This document shows positions 35,163 through 44,035 of a stretch of DNA of 64,000 nt, in pieces. The stretch's first letter is position 1; each line of letters begins with the position of its first letter. This DNA comes from JAUNSR01 sp036655355 (GTDB lineage Bacteria; Bacteroidota; Bacteroidia; Bacteroidales; JAUNSR01). The position numbers were made by a program, and so were the translations under genes. Under the pieces are notes generated by a model. It searched no databases. It was not told the origin of the DNA and saw only the letters and a list, made by a program, of their open reading frames with translations. Location of the stretch: positions 1 through 64,000 of the forward strand of contig JAVVQG010000017.1 in the NCBI GenBank assembly GCA_036655355.1, given 5' to 3'.

Positions 35163-37043
35163 ATGGATAAGAATACCATCACAGGGTTCGTTTTAATCGG
35201 ACTACTAATATTTGGCTTCAGCTGGTTCAATCAGCCGACTCCGGAGCAGCAAGAAGCGCAGAATCGTATGCGCGATTCGATCGCTCAGGTGCAGGCTGCT
35301 CAGCAGGAAGCTACACAAAGTGCTCTTTCGGCCGAGTTAAAGGCAGAAGAAAACACTTCGTTAACAGATTCTGCCCGTCAATCCGCTCTGGCAAATCGTT
35401 TTGGAGTTTTCGCTTCTGCAGTTGAAGGCGAAAACAAAACCGTTAAACTTGAAAATGATGTTTTGGCACTCCAGTTCTCCTCTAAAGGAGGTATGCTGCA
35501 AGAGGCCCGTCTGAAAGAGTATCAGACGTATGACTCATTACCATTGATTCTGTTCAACGCAGAAGATGACAAATACGGATTTTCGTTGATTACAGCTTCT
35601 CAGCGCGTAGTAAATACAGCAGATCTGTATTTTACGCCTGTTGTGACGAACGACAGTTCTGTTGTAATGCGCCTTGCGGCGGGTGACGACAGCTACTTGG
35701 ACTTTGTCTACACCATCCAGCCGGGAAGTTATTTGGTGAAATTCGATATTCGCCAACACAAAATGAATCAGGTACTTTCTCCTTCTGCAAACTACATCAG
35801 CATGTTCTGGGAACAGAAACTGCGTAGCCAGGAAAAAGGACGTATGTTTGAAGAACGTTACAGCAACCTATACTATAAATTCGTTGCAGATGACGTTGAA
35901 TACCTCGATGCGGCGAAAGATAAAAAAGAAGCGGTTACGAACCGACTTAAATGGGTAGGTTACAAAAACCAGTTCTTCACTTCAGCTCTAATCTCCCGCG
36001 ACGGTTTCAACGGAGGTACGCTTGATTCACGCGTATTGAAGGATGACCCAAAATATCTGAAGGCATTCCGCACGGATACAGACATCGATTTCAACTTGTC
36101 TCAGGCAACTCCGGCAAGCTTCGATTTCTTCCTAGGACCAAACTCCTACCCTCTTTTGAGAAAAGTAGACAGCCAGTTCGAAGAGGATCTTCAGTTAGAC
36201 AAATTGGTTCCGCTTGGTGCCAGCGTCTTCCGTTGGGTGAATGTATACCTTGTTATTCCGGTATTCTCATTCCTTGGTAAATTCATCAGCAACTACGGTA
36301 TCATCATCCTCTTGTTGACGATCTTTATCAAAATCATCTTGATGCCTTTCACATACAAATCGTACCTATCTCAGGCTAAGATGCGTGTATTGCGTCCGGA
36401 AATTCAAGAGTTGAATGACAAATATCCGGGTAAAGAGAAAGCGATGGAGCGCCAACAGGCTACGATGAAGTTGTACAACCAGGCCGGCATCAATCCAATG
36501 GGTGGATGTTTACCGATGTTGCTTCAGATGCCGATCTTGTTTGCGATGTTCCAGTTCTTCCCATCATCGATCGAGTTGAGAGGAGAATCGTTCCTTTGGG
36601 CGAAAGACCTTTCTACCTACGATTCGATTTATAGCTGGAGTACATACATTCCGTTGATCACTCCTTACTTCGGTAATCACATCAGTTTGTTCTGTCTTTT
36701 GATGACAGCTACGAATATCATCTATACGAAACTGAACATGTCTTCTAACCCAGGAGGTCAGGAACAGATGCCTGGAATGAAAATGATGATGTACATGATG
36801 CCGTTGATGTTCTTGGTGTTCTTCAACAACTATGCTTCAGGTTTGAGCTACTACTATTTCATCTCTACATTGATTACGATCGGACAGACTTATGCGTTCC
36901 GTATGTTTATCAACGAAGATAAATTGTTAGCTGAAATGAAAAGCAATGCGAAGAAACCGAAAAAGAAATCGGGATTCATGGCTCGCCTTGAAGAAGCGCA
37001 ACGCATGCAACAAGAAGCGATGAAAAAACAAAACAAGAAATAA
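35163..37043 (+). CDS. yidC: Membrane protein insertase YidC
   Basis: A 626-residue Gram-negative type YidC. An N-terminal membrane anchor (about 7-22) is followed by a large periplasmic domain to about 350, then five membrane helices with the conserved GGCLPMLLQMPILFAMFQF region and a lysine-rich C-terminal tail (KKPKKKSG ... KKQNKK) that may contact ribosomes. It inserts inner-membrane proteins alone or with SecYEG. Transcription ends at 37068-37120. Confidence 0.96.
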   Translation: MDKNTITGFVLIGLLIFGFSWFNQPTPEQQEAQNRMRDSIAQVQAAQQEATQSALSAELKAEENTSLTDSARQSALANRFGVFASAVEGENKTVKLENDVLALQFSSKGGMLQEARLKEYQTYDSLPLILFNAEDDKYGFSLITASQRVVNTADLYFTPVVTNDSSVVMRLAAGDDSYLDFVYTIQPGSYLVKFDIRQHKMNQVLSPSANYISMFWEQKLRSQEKGRMFEERYSNLYYKFVADDVEYLDAAKDKKEAVTNRLKWVGYKNQFFTSALISRDGFNGGTLDSRVLKDDPKYLKAFRTDTDIDFNLSQATPASFDFFLGPNSYPLLRKVDSQFEEDLQLDKLVPLGASVFRWVNVYLVIPVFSFLGKFISNYGIIILLLTIFIKIILMPFTYKSYLSQAKMRVLRPEIQELNDKYPGKEKAMERQQATMKLYNQAGINPMGGCLPMLLQMPILFAMFQFFPSSIELRGESFLWAKDLSTYDSIYSWSTYIPLITPYFGNHISLFCLLMTATNIIYTKLNMSSNPGGQEQMPGMKMMMYMMPLMFLVFFNNYASGLSYYYFISTLITIGQTYAFRMFINEDKLLAEMKSNAKKPKKKSGFMARLEEAQRMQQEAMKKQNKK

Positions 37044-37067
37044 GAGAGCTCTTTTAGAAATCTCCAA

Positions 37068-37120
37068 TAAGAAAAGAGGCAGTCCGAAAACTCAACGTTT
37101 TTAGACTGCCTCTTCTCTTA
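37068..37120 (+). terminator. Terminator after yidC, GTCCGAAAAC family
   Basis: TAAGA-A-AAGAGGCAGTC (37068-37084) pairs with GACTGCCTCTT-C-TCTTA (37104-37120); inside, GAAAAC pairs with GTTTTT around a 5-base loop. Its layout repeats that of 1745-1789. Confidence 0.85.
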
Positions 37121-37182
37121 TTATAAAGTTCACGCCGCACGGAAACCCATAGAAGTAAATCGGTACGATTGTGCGGTATTAA

Positions 37183-37217
37183 AAAAGGTCGTCCCGGCTA
37201 ATCCGGAACGACCTTTT
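37183..37217. terminator. Terminator after the ABC-F gene
   Basis: AAAAGGTCGT pairs with ACGACCTTTT and CCGG with CCGG around a short loop. On the minus strand the flank is T-rich. Confidence 0.85.
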
Positions 37218-37238
37218 GCACTTTTATTGCGATAATGA

Positions 37239-38855
37239 TTAGTTATACATTTTCTCACGAAGAGCCGCTACGCGCTCATCTGTGATATAATCATCATAAT
37301 CCATACGTTTATCAATGATTCCGCTCGGAGTCAACTCGATAACACGATTACATACCGTCTGGATGAATTCGTGGTCATGAGAAGACATCAGGATATTCCC
37401 TTTGAATGTTTTCAAGTTGTTATTGAAGGCCTGAATAGACTCCAAGTCAAGGTGGTTGGTTGGTGAATCAAGAATCAACGTATTGGCATCTTTCATCATC
37501 ATGCGTGAAATCATACAACGCATTTTCTCACCTCCCGACAAAACGCTCGCTTTCTTCAACAACTCCTCGCCATTGAACAACATACGGCCCAAGAATCCTT
37601 TGATATAGATATCGGATGTATCGTCTGAATATTGGCTCAACCAATCGATCAAGTTAAAATCGGTAGCAAAAAACTCCGAGTTATCCAACGGTAGGTAAGC
37701 AGTTGTAATTGTCTGCCCCCAGTCAAATGTTCCTTTGTGATCCGCATCATGTCCGTTGATGATTTCAAACAAAGCGGTCATCGCACGAGGATCTTTTGAA
37801 AGGAAAATTACTTTATCGTCTTTCTCGATCTGGAAGTTCACATCGTTGAACAACACCGTACCGTCTTCTGTTGATTTGCTCAATCCGTGTACTTCAAGGA
37901 TCTTATTTCCAGTTTCACGAGCAGGTGTGAAAATAATTCCCGGATAACGGCGAGATGAAGGTTTGATCTCTTCGATATTAAGTTTCTCCAACATCTTCTT
38001 ACGAGATGTCGTTTGTTTTGACTTGGCAACGTTGGCAGAGAAACGAGCGATGAATTCCTGCAACTCTTTCTTCTTCTCTTCAGCTTTCTTGTTCTGAGTC
38101 TGCTGCTGACGAAGAGCCAACTGCGAAGATTCATACCAGAAGCTGTAGTTTCCTGAGAACAATTGAACTTTATTGAAGTCGATATCTACCGTATGGGTAC
38201 AAACCGAGTCAAGGAAGTGACGGTCGTGGGATACCACCAATACTGTATTTTCATAGTTAGCAAGGTAGTTTTCCAACCAAGTTACAGTTTCGATATCCAA
38301 GTCATTGGTAGGCTCATCGAGCAACAGGTTGTCCGGATTACCAAAAAGAGCTTTCGCCAAAAGGACACGCACTTTCTCTTTACCGGAGATATCTTTCATC
38401 AATGTATAATGAAGATCTTCTTTAATACCCAATCCGCTCAAAAGCATGGCAGCATCACTTTCAGCATTCCACCCTTCAAGTTCAGCGAATTTCTCTTCCA
38501 GTTCGGAAGCACGTATACCGTCGGCGTCCGTAAAATCAGCTTTCTCGTAAAGCGCATTCTTTTCGGTCATGATATCATACAACACGGTATGACCGCGAAG
38601 TACCGTATCAAGTACTGTATATTCATCGTAGGCAAAGTGGTCCTGATCAAGAACTGACAGACGCTCACCCGGAGCCATTGACATCGTACCCGTTGTTGCG
38701 TCCAAACGACCGCTCAAAACGCGAAGTAATGTAGATTTACCGGCACCGTTAGCACCAATGATTCCGTAGCAGTTTCCTGGCGTGAATTTCAGGTTCACAT
38801 CCTGGAAAAGTACTCTTTTCCCGAACTGAACGCTAAGATTGTTAACTGTAATCAT
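37239..38855 (-). CDS. ABC-F family ATPase with one degenerate ATP site
   Basis: A 538-residue cytosolic protein with two ABC domains and no membrane part, close to the YbiT/YkpA branch of ABC-F translation factors. The first domain has a normal Walker A (GANGAGKS, residues 34-41) and Walker B (LLLDEPTNDLD) but a weak signature (ISGKEK). The second has a normal signature (LSGGEK), yet its Walker A is lost (FLSKDPRAMTAL) and the catalytic Glu of Walker B is Ser (LILDSPTNHLD). So one composite site is intact and the other is not. The inter-domain linker is rich in Lys/Gln. Role in ribosome function is inferred from the family. Confidence 0.9.
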   Translation of the reverse strand: MITVNNLSVQFGKRVLFQDVNLKFTPGNCYGIIGANGAGKSTLLRVLSGRLDATTGTMSMAPGERLSVLDQDHFAYDEYTVLDTVLRGHTVLYDIMTEKNALYEKADFTDADGIRASELEEKFAELEGWNAESDAAMLLSGLGIKEDLHYTLMKDISGKEKVRVLLAKALFGNPDNLLLDEPTNDLDIETVTWLENYLANYENTVLVVSHDRHFLDSVCTHTVDIDFNKVQLFSGNYSFWYESSQLALRQQQTQNKKAEEKKKELQEFIARFSANVAKSKQTTSRKKMLEKLNIEEIKPSSRRYPGIIFTPARETGNKILEVHGLSKSTEDGTVLFNDVNFQIEKDDKVIFLSKDPRAMTALFEIINGHDADHKGTFDWGQTITTAYLPLDNSEFFATDFNLIDWLSQYSDDTSDIYIKGFLGRMLFNGEELLKKASVLSGGEKMRCMISRMMMKDANTLILDSPTNHLDLESIQAFNNNLKTFKGNILMSSHDHEFIQTVCNRVIELTPSGIIDKRMDYDDYITDERVAALREKMYN

Positions 38856-39208
38856 GCTTTATAATTATGTTTTTTGATTTTTATAGTAATATAGAGGGAA
38901 GAACAATTCCCGGAGTTAAAAGTGTAGTATAGACGGGATTGACTTAACGGGCGCAAAGGTAGTGCTTTTTAGCGTATAAGAAAAATAAAATCCCTCTCGG
39001 TAAGGTTAATATTATATGAAAACACCACCACTAAGGTTAAATCCAGGGTAAGAGTGGCGTAAACGGTTGATCTTGTGAATCTTTAAAATTATTCACCCCG
39101 AAACAATACAATAAACCGCTCGATGTTCCGTTTAAAATAAAGGATACCCAAAGAATTTTTCAATATTAAATCATTAACTTTGATTGTTCTTTTAAACAAG
39201 AAAAAACG
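38856..39208. other. Divergent intergenic region of about 350 bases
   Basis: It lies between the ABC-F gene (minus) and the TsaC-family operon (plus). It contains TACCTTTG on the minus strand (38961-38954) and TAACTTTG on the plus strand (39175-39182), both fitting the -7 consensus but without a good TTG. No gene or known RNA was seen. Confidence 0.5.
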
Positions 39209-39772
39209 ATGATTGAAGATATCAAAAAAGCCTGCGAAGTGATGCAGAAAGGGGGAGTTATCCTCTATCCTACCGATACGGTATGGGGAATCGGATGTGA
39301 TGCGACCAACGAAGAAGCGGTCAAACGTGTCTATGAGATAAAAAAACGCGTCGATAACAAAGCGATGTTGGTATTGGTGGATAACCCGGTGAAGATTGAT
39401 TTCTATGTGGATCAGGCGCCTGAGATTTCATGGGATCTGATCGAAGTAGCCGTAAAACCGCTGACGATTATCTATCCGCACGCTAAAAACCTGGCCCCCA
39501 ACTTGATCGGAGCAGACGGTTCCGTCGGGATCCGGATTACGCATGAGGATTTTTCAAAACGATTGTGTGAGCGCTTCCGCAAAGCGGTGGTTTCTACCTC
39601 GGCGAATGTAAGCGGAGAAAAAACGCCTCTCAATTTTGCAGAGATTAGCGATGAAATCAAAGATTCGGTTGACTACATCGTTGAATACAGACAAAATGAC
39701 ATGAGCAAACCGCAGCCTTCGGGCATCATCAAACTGGGTGACGGCGGCCTTATCGAAGTGATCAGAGAATAA
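39209..39772 (+). CDS. L-threonylcarbamoyladenylate synthase (TsaC/Sua5/YwlC family)
   Basis: A 187-residue YrdC-domain enzyme that makes threonylcarbamoyl-AMP for the t6A37 modification of tRNAs reading ANN codons. Typical features are GGVILYPTDTVWGIGCDATN at the N-terminus, RVYEIKKR and STSANVSGEKTP near 130. It lacks the extra C-terminal Sua5 domain. It begins a five-gene plus-strand run with gaps of 14-56 bases. Confidence 0.93.
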   Translation: MIEDIKKACEVMQKGGVILYPTDTVWGIGCDATNEEAVKRVYEIKKRVDNKAMLVLVDNPVKIDFYVDQAPEISWDLIEVAVKPLTIIYPHAKNLAPNLIGADGSVGIRITHEDFSKRLCERFRKAVVSTSANVSGEKTPLNFAEISDEIKDSVDYIVEYRQNDMSKPQPSGIIKLGDGGLIEVIRE

Positions 39773-39789
39773 TGCCATAAATCAGGAAT

Positions 39790-41199
39790 TTGAATACCAG
39801 AAAACAAGTCGCGAAATATATAACAGCCGACCTGATTGCATCAGCTGTCGGCTGGTTTATTTTCAACATCTTACGTTATAAGGTGTTAGCCTTTGCTACG
39901 CACGCTTCTACGGTAATATTCCTGACTTCTACTCCCGTGATCATGGGCCAGTTGATCGTACCGTTCCTTTGGCTGATGGTATTTTTCTTATCGGGATATT
40001 ACAACGAACCGTTTCGGAAGTCACGTCTGGAGGAACTGAAAACAACCTTTCTGTCGGTAGCAAGCGGCACGTTGTTGATTTTTTTCCTGATTATTATTGA
40101 CGATTTCTCAATCCGCCGATCGGATTATATGGAATTGATTGCGGGACTTTTCTCAATTGAATTTATACTGGTTTACTTTTTACGCTACCCGATAACCAGA
40201 AAGGCCACAAAGCGAATTCACTCCGGCGAATGGGGCTTCAATACACTGATTGTAGGGTGTGGACGTAACTCCGTTAAATTGGCCGAGGAGATCATTTCCG
40301 GGAAACAAAAAACGGGATACCGCCTCGTCGGTCATCTTGAAACGGGTACGGACAAGAAAAAAAGCGGACACCTTCATATCCTCGGATCATTGGAAGACTT
40401 GGAAGAGGTGGTTCAGAGATACCGGATTGAAAAGTTCATCGTGGCCACGGATGTACATAATTCCAAAGCCTTATTTATGATTATCAACCGACTTCTTCAG
40501 TTCGGTTTACCGGTAAAAGTGAAAGCAAACACCGAAGATATCCTGCAAGGAAAAGTTCGCACGGCTTCCATTTATGAAACTCCGCTGATCGATATGAGTG
40601 AAGGAAGACTTACTCACAGCCAGCGTAATTTCAAAAGAACGGGTGATATTTTGTTTTCTATGCTCGCTCTTTTGTTACTTTCTCCACTATATCTTATCTT
40701 AGCGCTTTATGTGAAAATTGATTCCAAAGGACCTGTACTTTATAAACAGGAGCGAATCGGCAAACACGGACATCCTTTCTATATTTATAAGTTCCGAACC
40801 ATGTATGCCGATGCAGAGAAGGGTGGACCGACCCTATCGGTTGAAAACGATCCCCGTATCACTCCGATGGGTATCTTTTTACGCAGATATCGTTTAGATG
40901 AACTTCCACAATTCTGGAACGTCCTCAAAGGGGAAATGTCACTGGTCGGACCTCGACCCGAACGATTGTATTATATCCGGCAAATTGTGGACAAAGCGCC
41001 TTATTACTCATTGCTTCAACAAGTACAACCTGGAATCACTTCCTGGGGTATGGTTAAATATGGATACGCTTCCAATGTCGGAGAAATGATAGAACGCCTT
41101 AAATACGATATTCTTTACCTTGAAAACATGTCCCTGGCGGTTGATTGTAAGATCCTTATCTATACGATCCGCACCGTACTGACCGGAAAAGGAATATAG
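39790..41199 (+). CDS. Polyprenyl-phosphate sugar-1-phosphate transferase
   Basis: A 469-residue membrane protein that starts lipid-linked sugar chains by moving a sugar phosphate from a nucleotide sugar to undecaprenyl phosphate. Four or five N-terminal membrane segments are followed by a Rossmann-like domain (NTLIVGCGRNSVKLAEEI, near 155) and the C-terminal bacterial sugar transferase domain (FKRTGDILFSMLALLLLSP near 276, QERIGKHGHPFYIYKFRTM, VGPRPER). Translation starts at TTG 39790, since no nearby ATG would retain the first membrane segment. A second priming enzyme is at 49319. Confidence 0.9.
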   Translation: MNTRKQVAKYITADLIASAVGWFIFNILRYKVLAFATHASTVIFLTSTPVIMGQLIVPFLWLMVFFLSGYYNEPFRKSRLEELKTTFLSVASGTLLIFFLIIIDDFSIRRSDYMELIAGLFSIEFILVYFLRYPITRKATKRIHSGEWGFNTLIVGCGRNSVKLAEEIISGKQKTGYRLVGHLETGTDKKKSGHLHILGSLEDLEEVVQRYRIEKFIVATDVHNSKALFMIINRLLQFGLPVKVKANTEDILQGKVRTASIYETPLIDMSEGRLTHSQRNFKRTGDILFSMLALLLLSPLYLILALYVKIDSKGPVLYKQERIGKHGHPFYIYKFRTMYADAEKGGPTLSVENDPRITPMGIFLRRYRLDELPQFWNVLKGEMSLVGPRPERLYYIRQIVDKAPYYSLLQQVQPGITSWGMVKYGYASNVGEMIERLKYDILYLENMSLAVDCKILIYTIRTVLTGKGI

Positions 41200-41214
41200 T
41201 AATATGAATAAAAT

Positions 41215-42996
41215 ATGCGATTAAACAAAGATTGGTATCTAAAAATGATTCTCTGGAGAGAGAATCACATTCCTGAGAAAAACTTCATTCTGCTTTTAAG
41301 CTTCGTTACAGGCTTATTGGGAGCAGGTGCTGCTCTTCTACTCAAATTCATCATCCACGGTATTCAAGGGTTATTGACAAATCACTTTAATGCTGCAGAG
41401 GCCAACTACCTTTACCTTTTGTATCCTGTTATCGGGATCCTGCTGGCCGGCATCTATGTGCGTTATATTGTAAAAGACGATATCAGTCACGGTGTTACGC
41501 GCATTCTCTATGCCATCTCTTCCAGAAAGAGCCGTTTGAAACCTCACAACATGTACACCTCGATCGTAGCCAGTTCGGTAACGATCGGTTTCGGAGGTTC
41601 CGTAGGAGCGGAAGCGCCTATCGTGTATACGGGTGCGGCTATCGGTTCGAATGTAGGGCGTTTCTTCAAGATGGATGAACGTACCCTGATGCTTCTGTTG
41701 GGTTGTGGCGCGACAGCGGGTATCGCAGGAATCTTTAAGGCTCCGATTGCGGGACTTCTGTTTACCATTGAAGTCCTAATGCTTGACCTTACGGCTTTTT
41801 CCATCATGCCCCTGCTTATTTCGGCAGTAACCGCAGCATCGATCGCGTATGTATTTTCCGGTCCGATGGCGCAGTTCAGCTTTCATCAGACAGACCCTTT
41901 CCTAGCGGAACGTATCCCGTATGTGATCCTGTTGGGTATCTTATGCGGTTTCGTATCGCTCTATTTTACCCGATGCATGTTCTGGGCGGAAGACATCCTT
42001 CGCAAACTAAGCAACCCTTGGAAAAAATTCATTCTCGGTTCAATCGTTCTGAGCGTTCTGATTTTCGTTCTTCCTCCATTATATGGCGAAGGATATTCGG
42101 CAATTCTGGATATCTATAACGGCTCATACGAACAGATGACGGTCAACAGTTTGTTCTATGAAGGACGTGACAACTTCTGGATTTTCTCATCATTCATCCT
42201 GCTCATTATTCTGAGTAAAGTATTCGCCACTTCCGCAACGAACGGCGGCGGCGGCGTGGGGGGTACCTTCGCTCCCAGCCTGTTCCTCGGAAACTTGGTT
42301 GGATTTCTTTTCGCATATGCACTGAATCATTTCGGATACGCTCCTTACATGCCTGAAAAAAACTTTGCGGTAATCGGTATGGCGGGACTGATGTCCGGTG
42401 TGATGCACGCCCCGCTGATGGGTATCTTCCTTAGCGCGGAATTGACCGGAGGATTCGACCTCTTCCTCCCGCTGATGATTGTTTCAACGCTTTCATACGG
42501 AACCATCCGCGTATTTGAGCCTTACAGCATTTACACACGTCGTTTGGCTATTAAGGGGGAATTGATCACGCATCACAAAGACAAAGCGGTATTGACGCTA
42601 TTGAAGATGGACAGTGTGATCGAGAAAGATTTCCACGTTGTTCACCCCGATATGACTTTAGGGGATATCGTGAAAGCCATCTCCACTTCCGAACGAAATT
42701 TGTTCCCCGTGACAGATGAAGACAACCGCTTCTTGGGAATCGTGTTGTTGAATGACATTCGTAACATCATGTTCCAACCTCGTTTGTATGATCGGATGAA
42801 AGTACAACAGTTCATGATCTCCCCTCCGGGTAAACTTGAAGTGGGGATGCCCATGGAGAAAGTGATGGACCTGTTTGATGACACGAATGCATGGAACCTT
42901 CCGGTAGTGGAAAAAGGACAATACATCGGGTTCGTATCCAAAGCAAAGATTTTCAATACGTACCGTACTATTTTGAAAAATTTCTCACAAGACTAA
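41215..42996 (+). CDS. ClC-family anion channel or exchanger with CBS domains
   Basis: A 593-residue ClC protein with a C-terminal CBS pair (about 460-585). The first ion-binding motif GSGIP is replaced by DISHGVT (about 89-95). The second, GREGP in well-known members, reads GAEAP (131-135), keeping the gating glutamate (E133). In the helix after it, IEV at 185-187 has valine where the E. coli exchanger has the internal proton glutamate (E203), so it may conduct rather than exchange. The other end has GGGVGGTFAPSLFLG. Part of the plus-strand run; fmt follows by 14 bases. Confidence 0.88.
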   Translation: MRLNKDWYLKMILWRENHIPEKNFILLLSFVTGLLGAGAALLLKFIIHGIQGLLTNHFNAAEANYLYLLYPVIGILLAGIYVRYIVKDDISHGVTRILYAISSRKSRLKPHNMYTSIVASSVTIGFGGSVGAEAPIVYTGAAIGSNVGRFFKMDERTLMLLLGCGATAGIAGIFKAPIAGLLFTIEVLMLDLTAFSIMPLLISAVTAASIAYVFSGPMAQFSFHQTDPFLAERIPYVILLGILCGFVSLYFTRCMFWAEDILRKLSNPWKKFILGSIVLSVLIFVLPPLYGEGYSAILDIYNGSYEQMTVNSLFYEGRDNFWIFSSFILLIILSKVFATSATNGGGGVGGTFAPSLFLGNLVGFLFAYALNHFGYAPYMPEKNFAVIGMAGLMSGVMHAPLMGIFLSAELTGGFDLFLPLMIVSTLSYGTIRVFEPYSIYTRRLAIKGELITHHKDKAVLTLLKMDSVIEKDFHVVHPDMTLGDIVKAISTSERNLFPVTDEDNRFLGIVLLNDIRNIMFQPRLYDRMKVQQFMISPPGKLEVGMPMEKVMDLFDDTNAWNLPVVEKGQYIGFVSKAKIFNTYRTILKNFSQD

Positions 42997-43010
42997 CAGT
43001 TATTTAATTA

Positions 43011-43979
43011 ATGGATAAGAAAGATCTTCGAATCGTTTATATGGGTACTCCCGACTTCGCAGTGGAGAGCCTAAAAGCCTTGGTAGAAGGCGGCTATAAT
43101 GTGGTTGGTGTAATCACTATGCCAGACAAACCTGCCGGACGCGGGCACAAACTGCAATATTCAGCCGTAAAAGAGTATGCGCTTTCACAAAACCTACCTC
43201 TTTTACAACCGGAAAAGCTGAAAGATCCTGAATTTATCGAAGCATTGCGTGCTTGGAATGCCGATTTACAAATCGTGGTTGCATTCCGAATGCTTCCTGA
43301 AGTGGTATGGGACATGCCTCGTTTCGGCACATTCAATCTCCACGCCTCTTTATTGCCGCAATATCGCGGAGCAGCCCCTATTAACTGGGCGGTTATCAAT
43401 GGCGATAAAGAAACGGGAGCAACAACATTCTTCCTAACGCATGAGATCGACACTGGTAAAATCATCCAACAAGAGAAAATTGCGATTGGAGCGGATGAAA
43501 ATGTCGGTTCGGTACACGACCGTCTGATGGAAATGGGTGGTAAACTGGTAACCAAAACGGTAGATGCCATTTTAGAGGGTAAAGTGGACGCAATAGATCA
43601 AAGTGCTTTCTTTAAGGATGAATCGGAATTAAAGGCAGCTCCAAAAATCTTTAAAGACACTTGCCACATCGACTGGAATAAAGATGTAGACTCGGTGTAC
43701 AACCTGATTCGCGGAATGTCACCCTATCCGGCGGCATGGAGCGAATTGATCGCACCGGATGGACAGGCTACGGGTGTGAAGATATTCGAATCGGAAAAGA
43801 TCAATGAGGGTCATACACTGACTCCGGGTAGTATCCGAACAGATGGTAAATCGAATCTCGATGTAGCCGTTATAGACGGATTCATCCGGATCAAATCGAT
43901 TCAACTCGCCGGTAAGAAACGGATGGATGCACAAAGTCTGTTGAACGGATATAAGATTACAGAAGCGTATAAATTCTAA
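43011..43979 (+). CDS. fmt: Methionyl-tRNA formyltransferase
   Basis: A 322-residue cytosolic enzyme that formylates initiator Met-tRNA with 10-formyl-tetrahydrofolate. The N-terminal catalytic domain has RIVYMGTPDFAVESLKAL and NLHASLLPQYRGAAPINWAV with the conserved Asn and His, then a C-terminal tRNA-binding domain (about 205-315). It lies between the two ClC genes on the plus strand. Confidence 0.96.
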   Translation: MDKKDLRIVYMGTPDFAVESLKALVEGGYNVVGVITMPDKPAGRGHKLQYSAVKEYALSQNLPLLQPEKLKDPEFIEALRAWNADLQIVVAFRMLPEVVWDMPRFGTFNLHASLLPQYRGAAPINWAVINGDKETGATTFFLTHEIDTGKIIQQEKIAIGADENVGSVHDRLMEMGGKLVTKTVDAILEGKVDAIDQSAFFKDESELKAAPKIFKDTCHIDWNKDVDSVYNLIRGMSPYPAAWSELIAPDGQATGVKIFESEKINEGHTLTPGSIRTDGKSNLDVAVIDGFIRIKSIQLAGKKRMDAQSLLNGYKITEAYKF

Positions 43980-44035
43980 ATATTCATGAACTCATTTTCA
44001 CGCTCATTGTTTTAAAATTAGTGTGAAATGTAATA

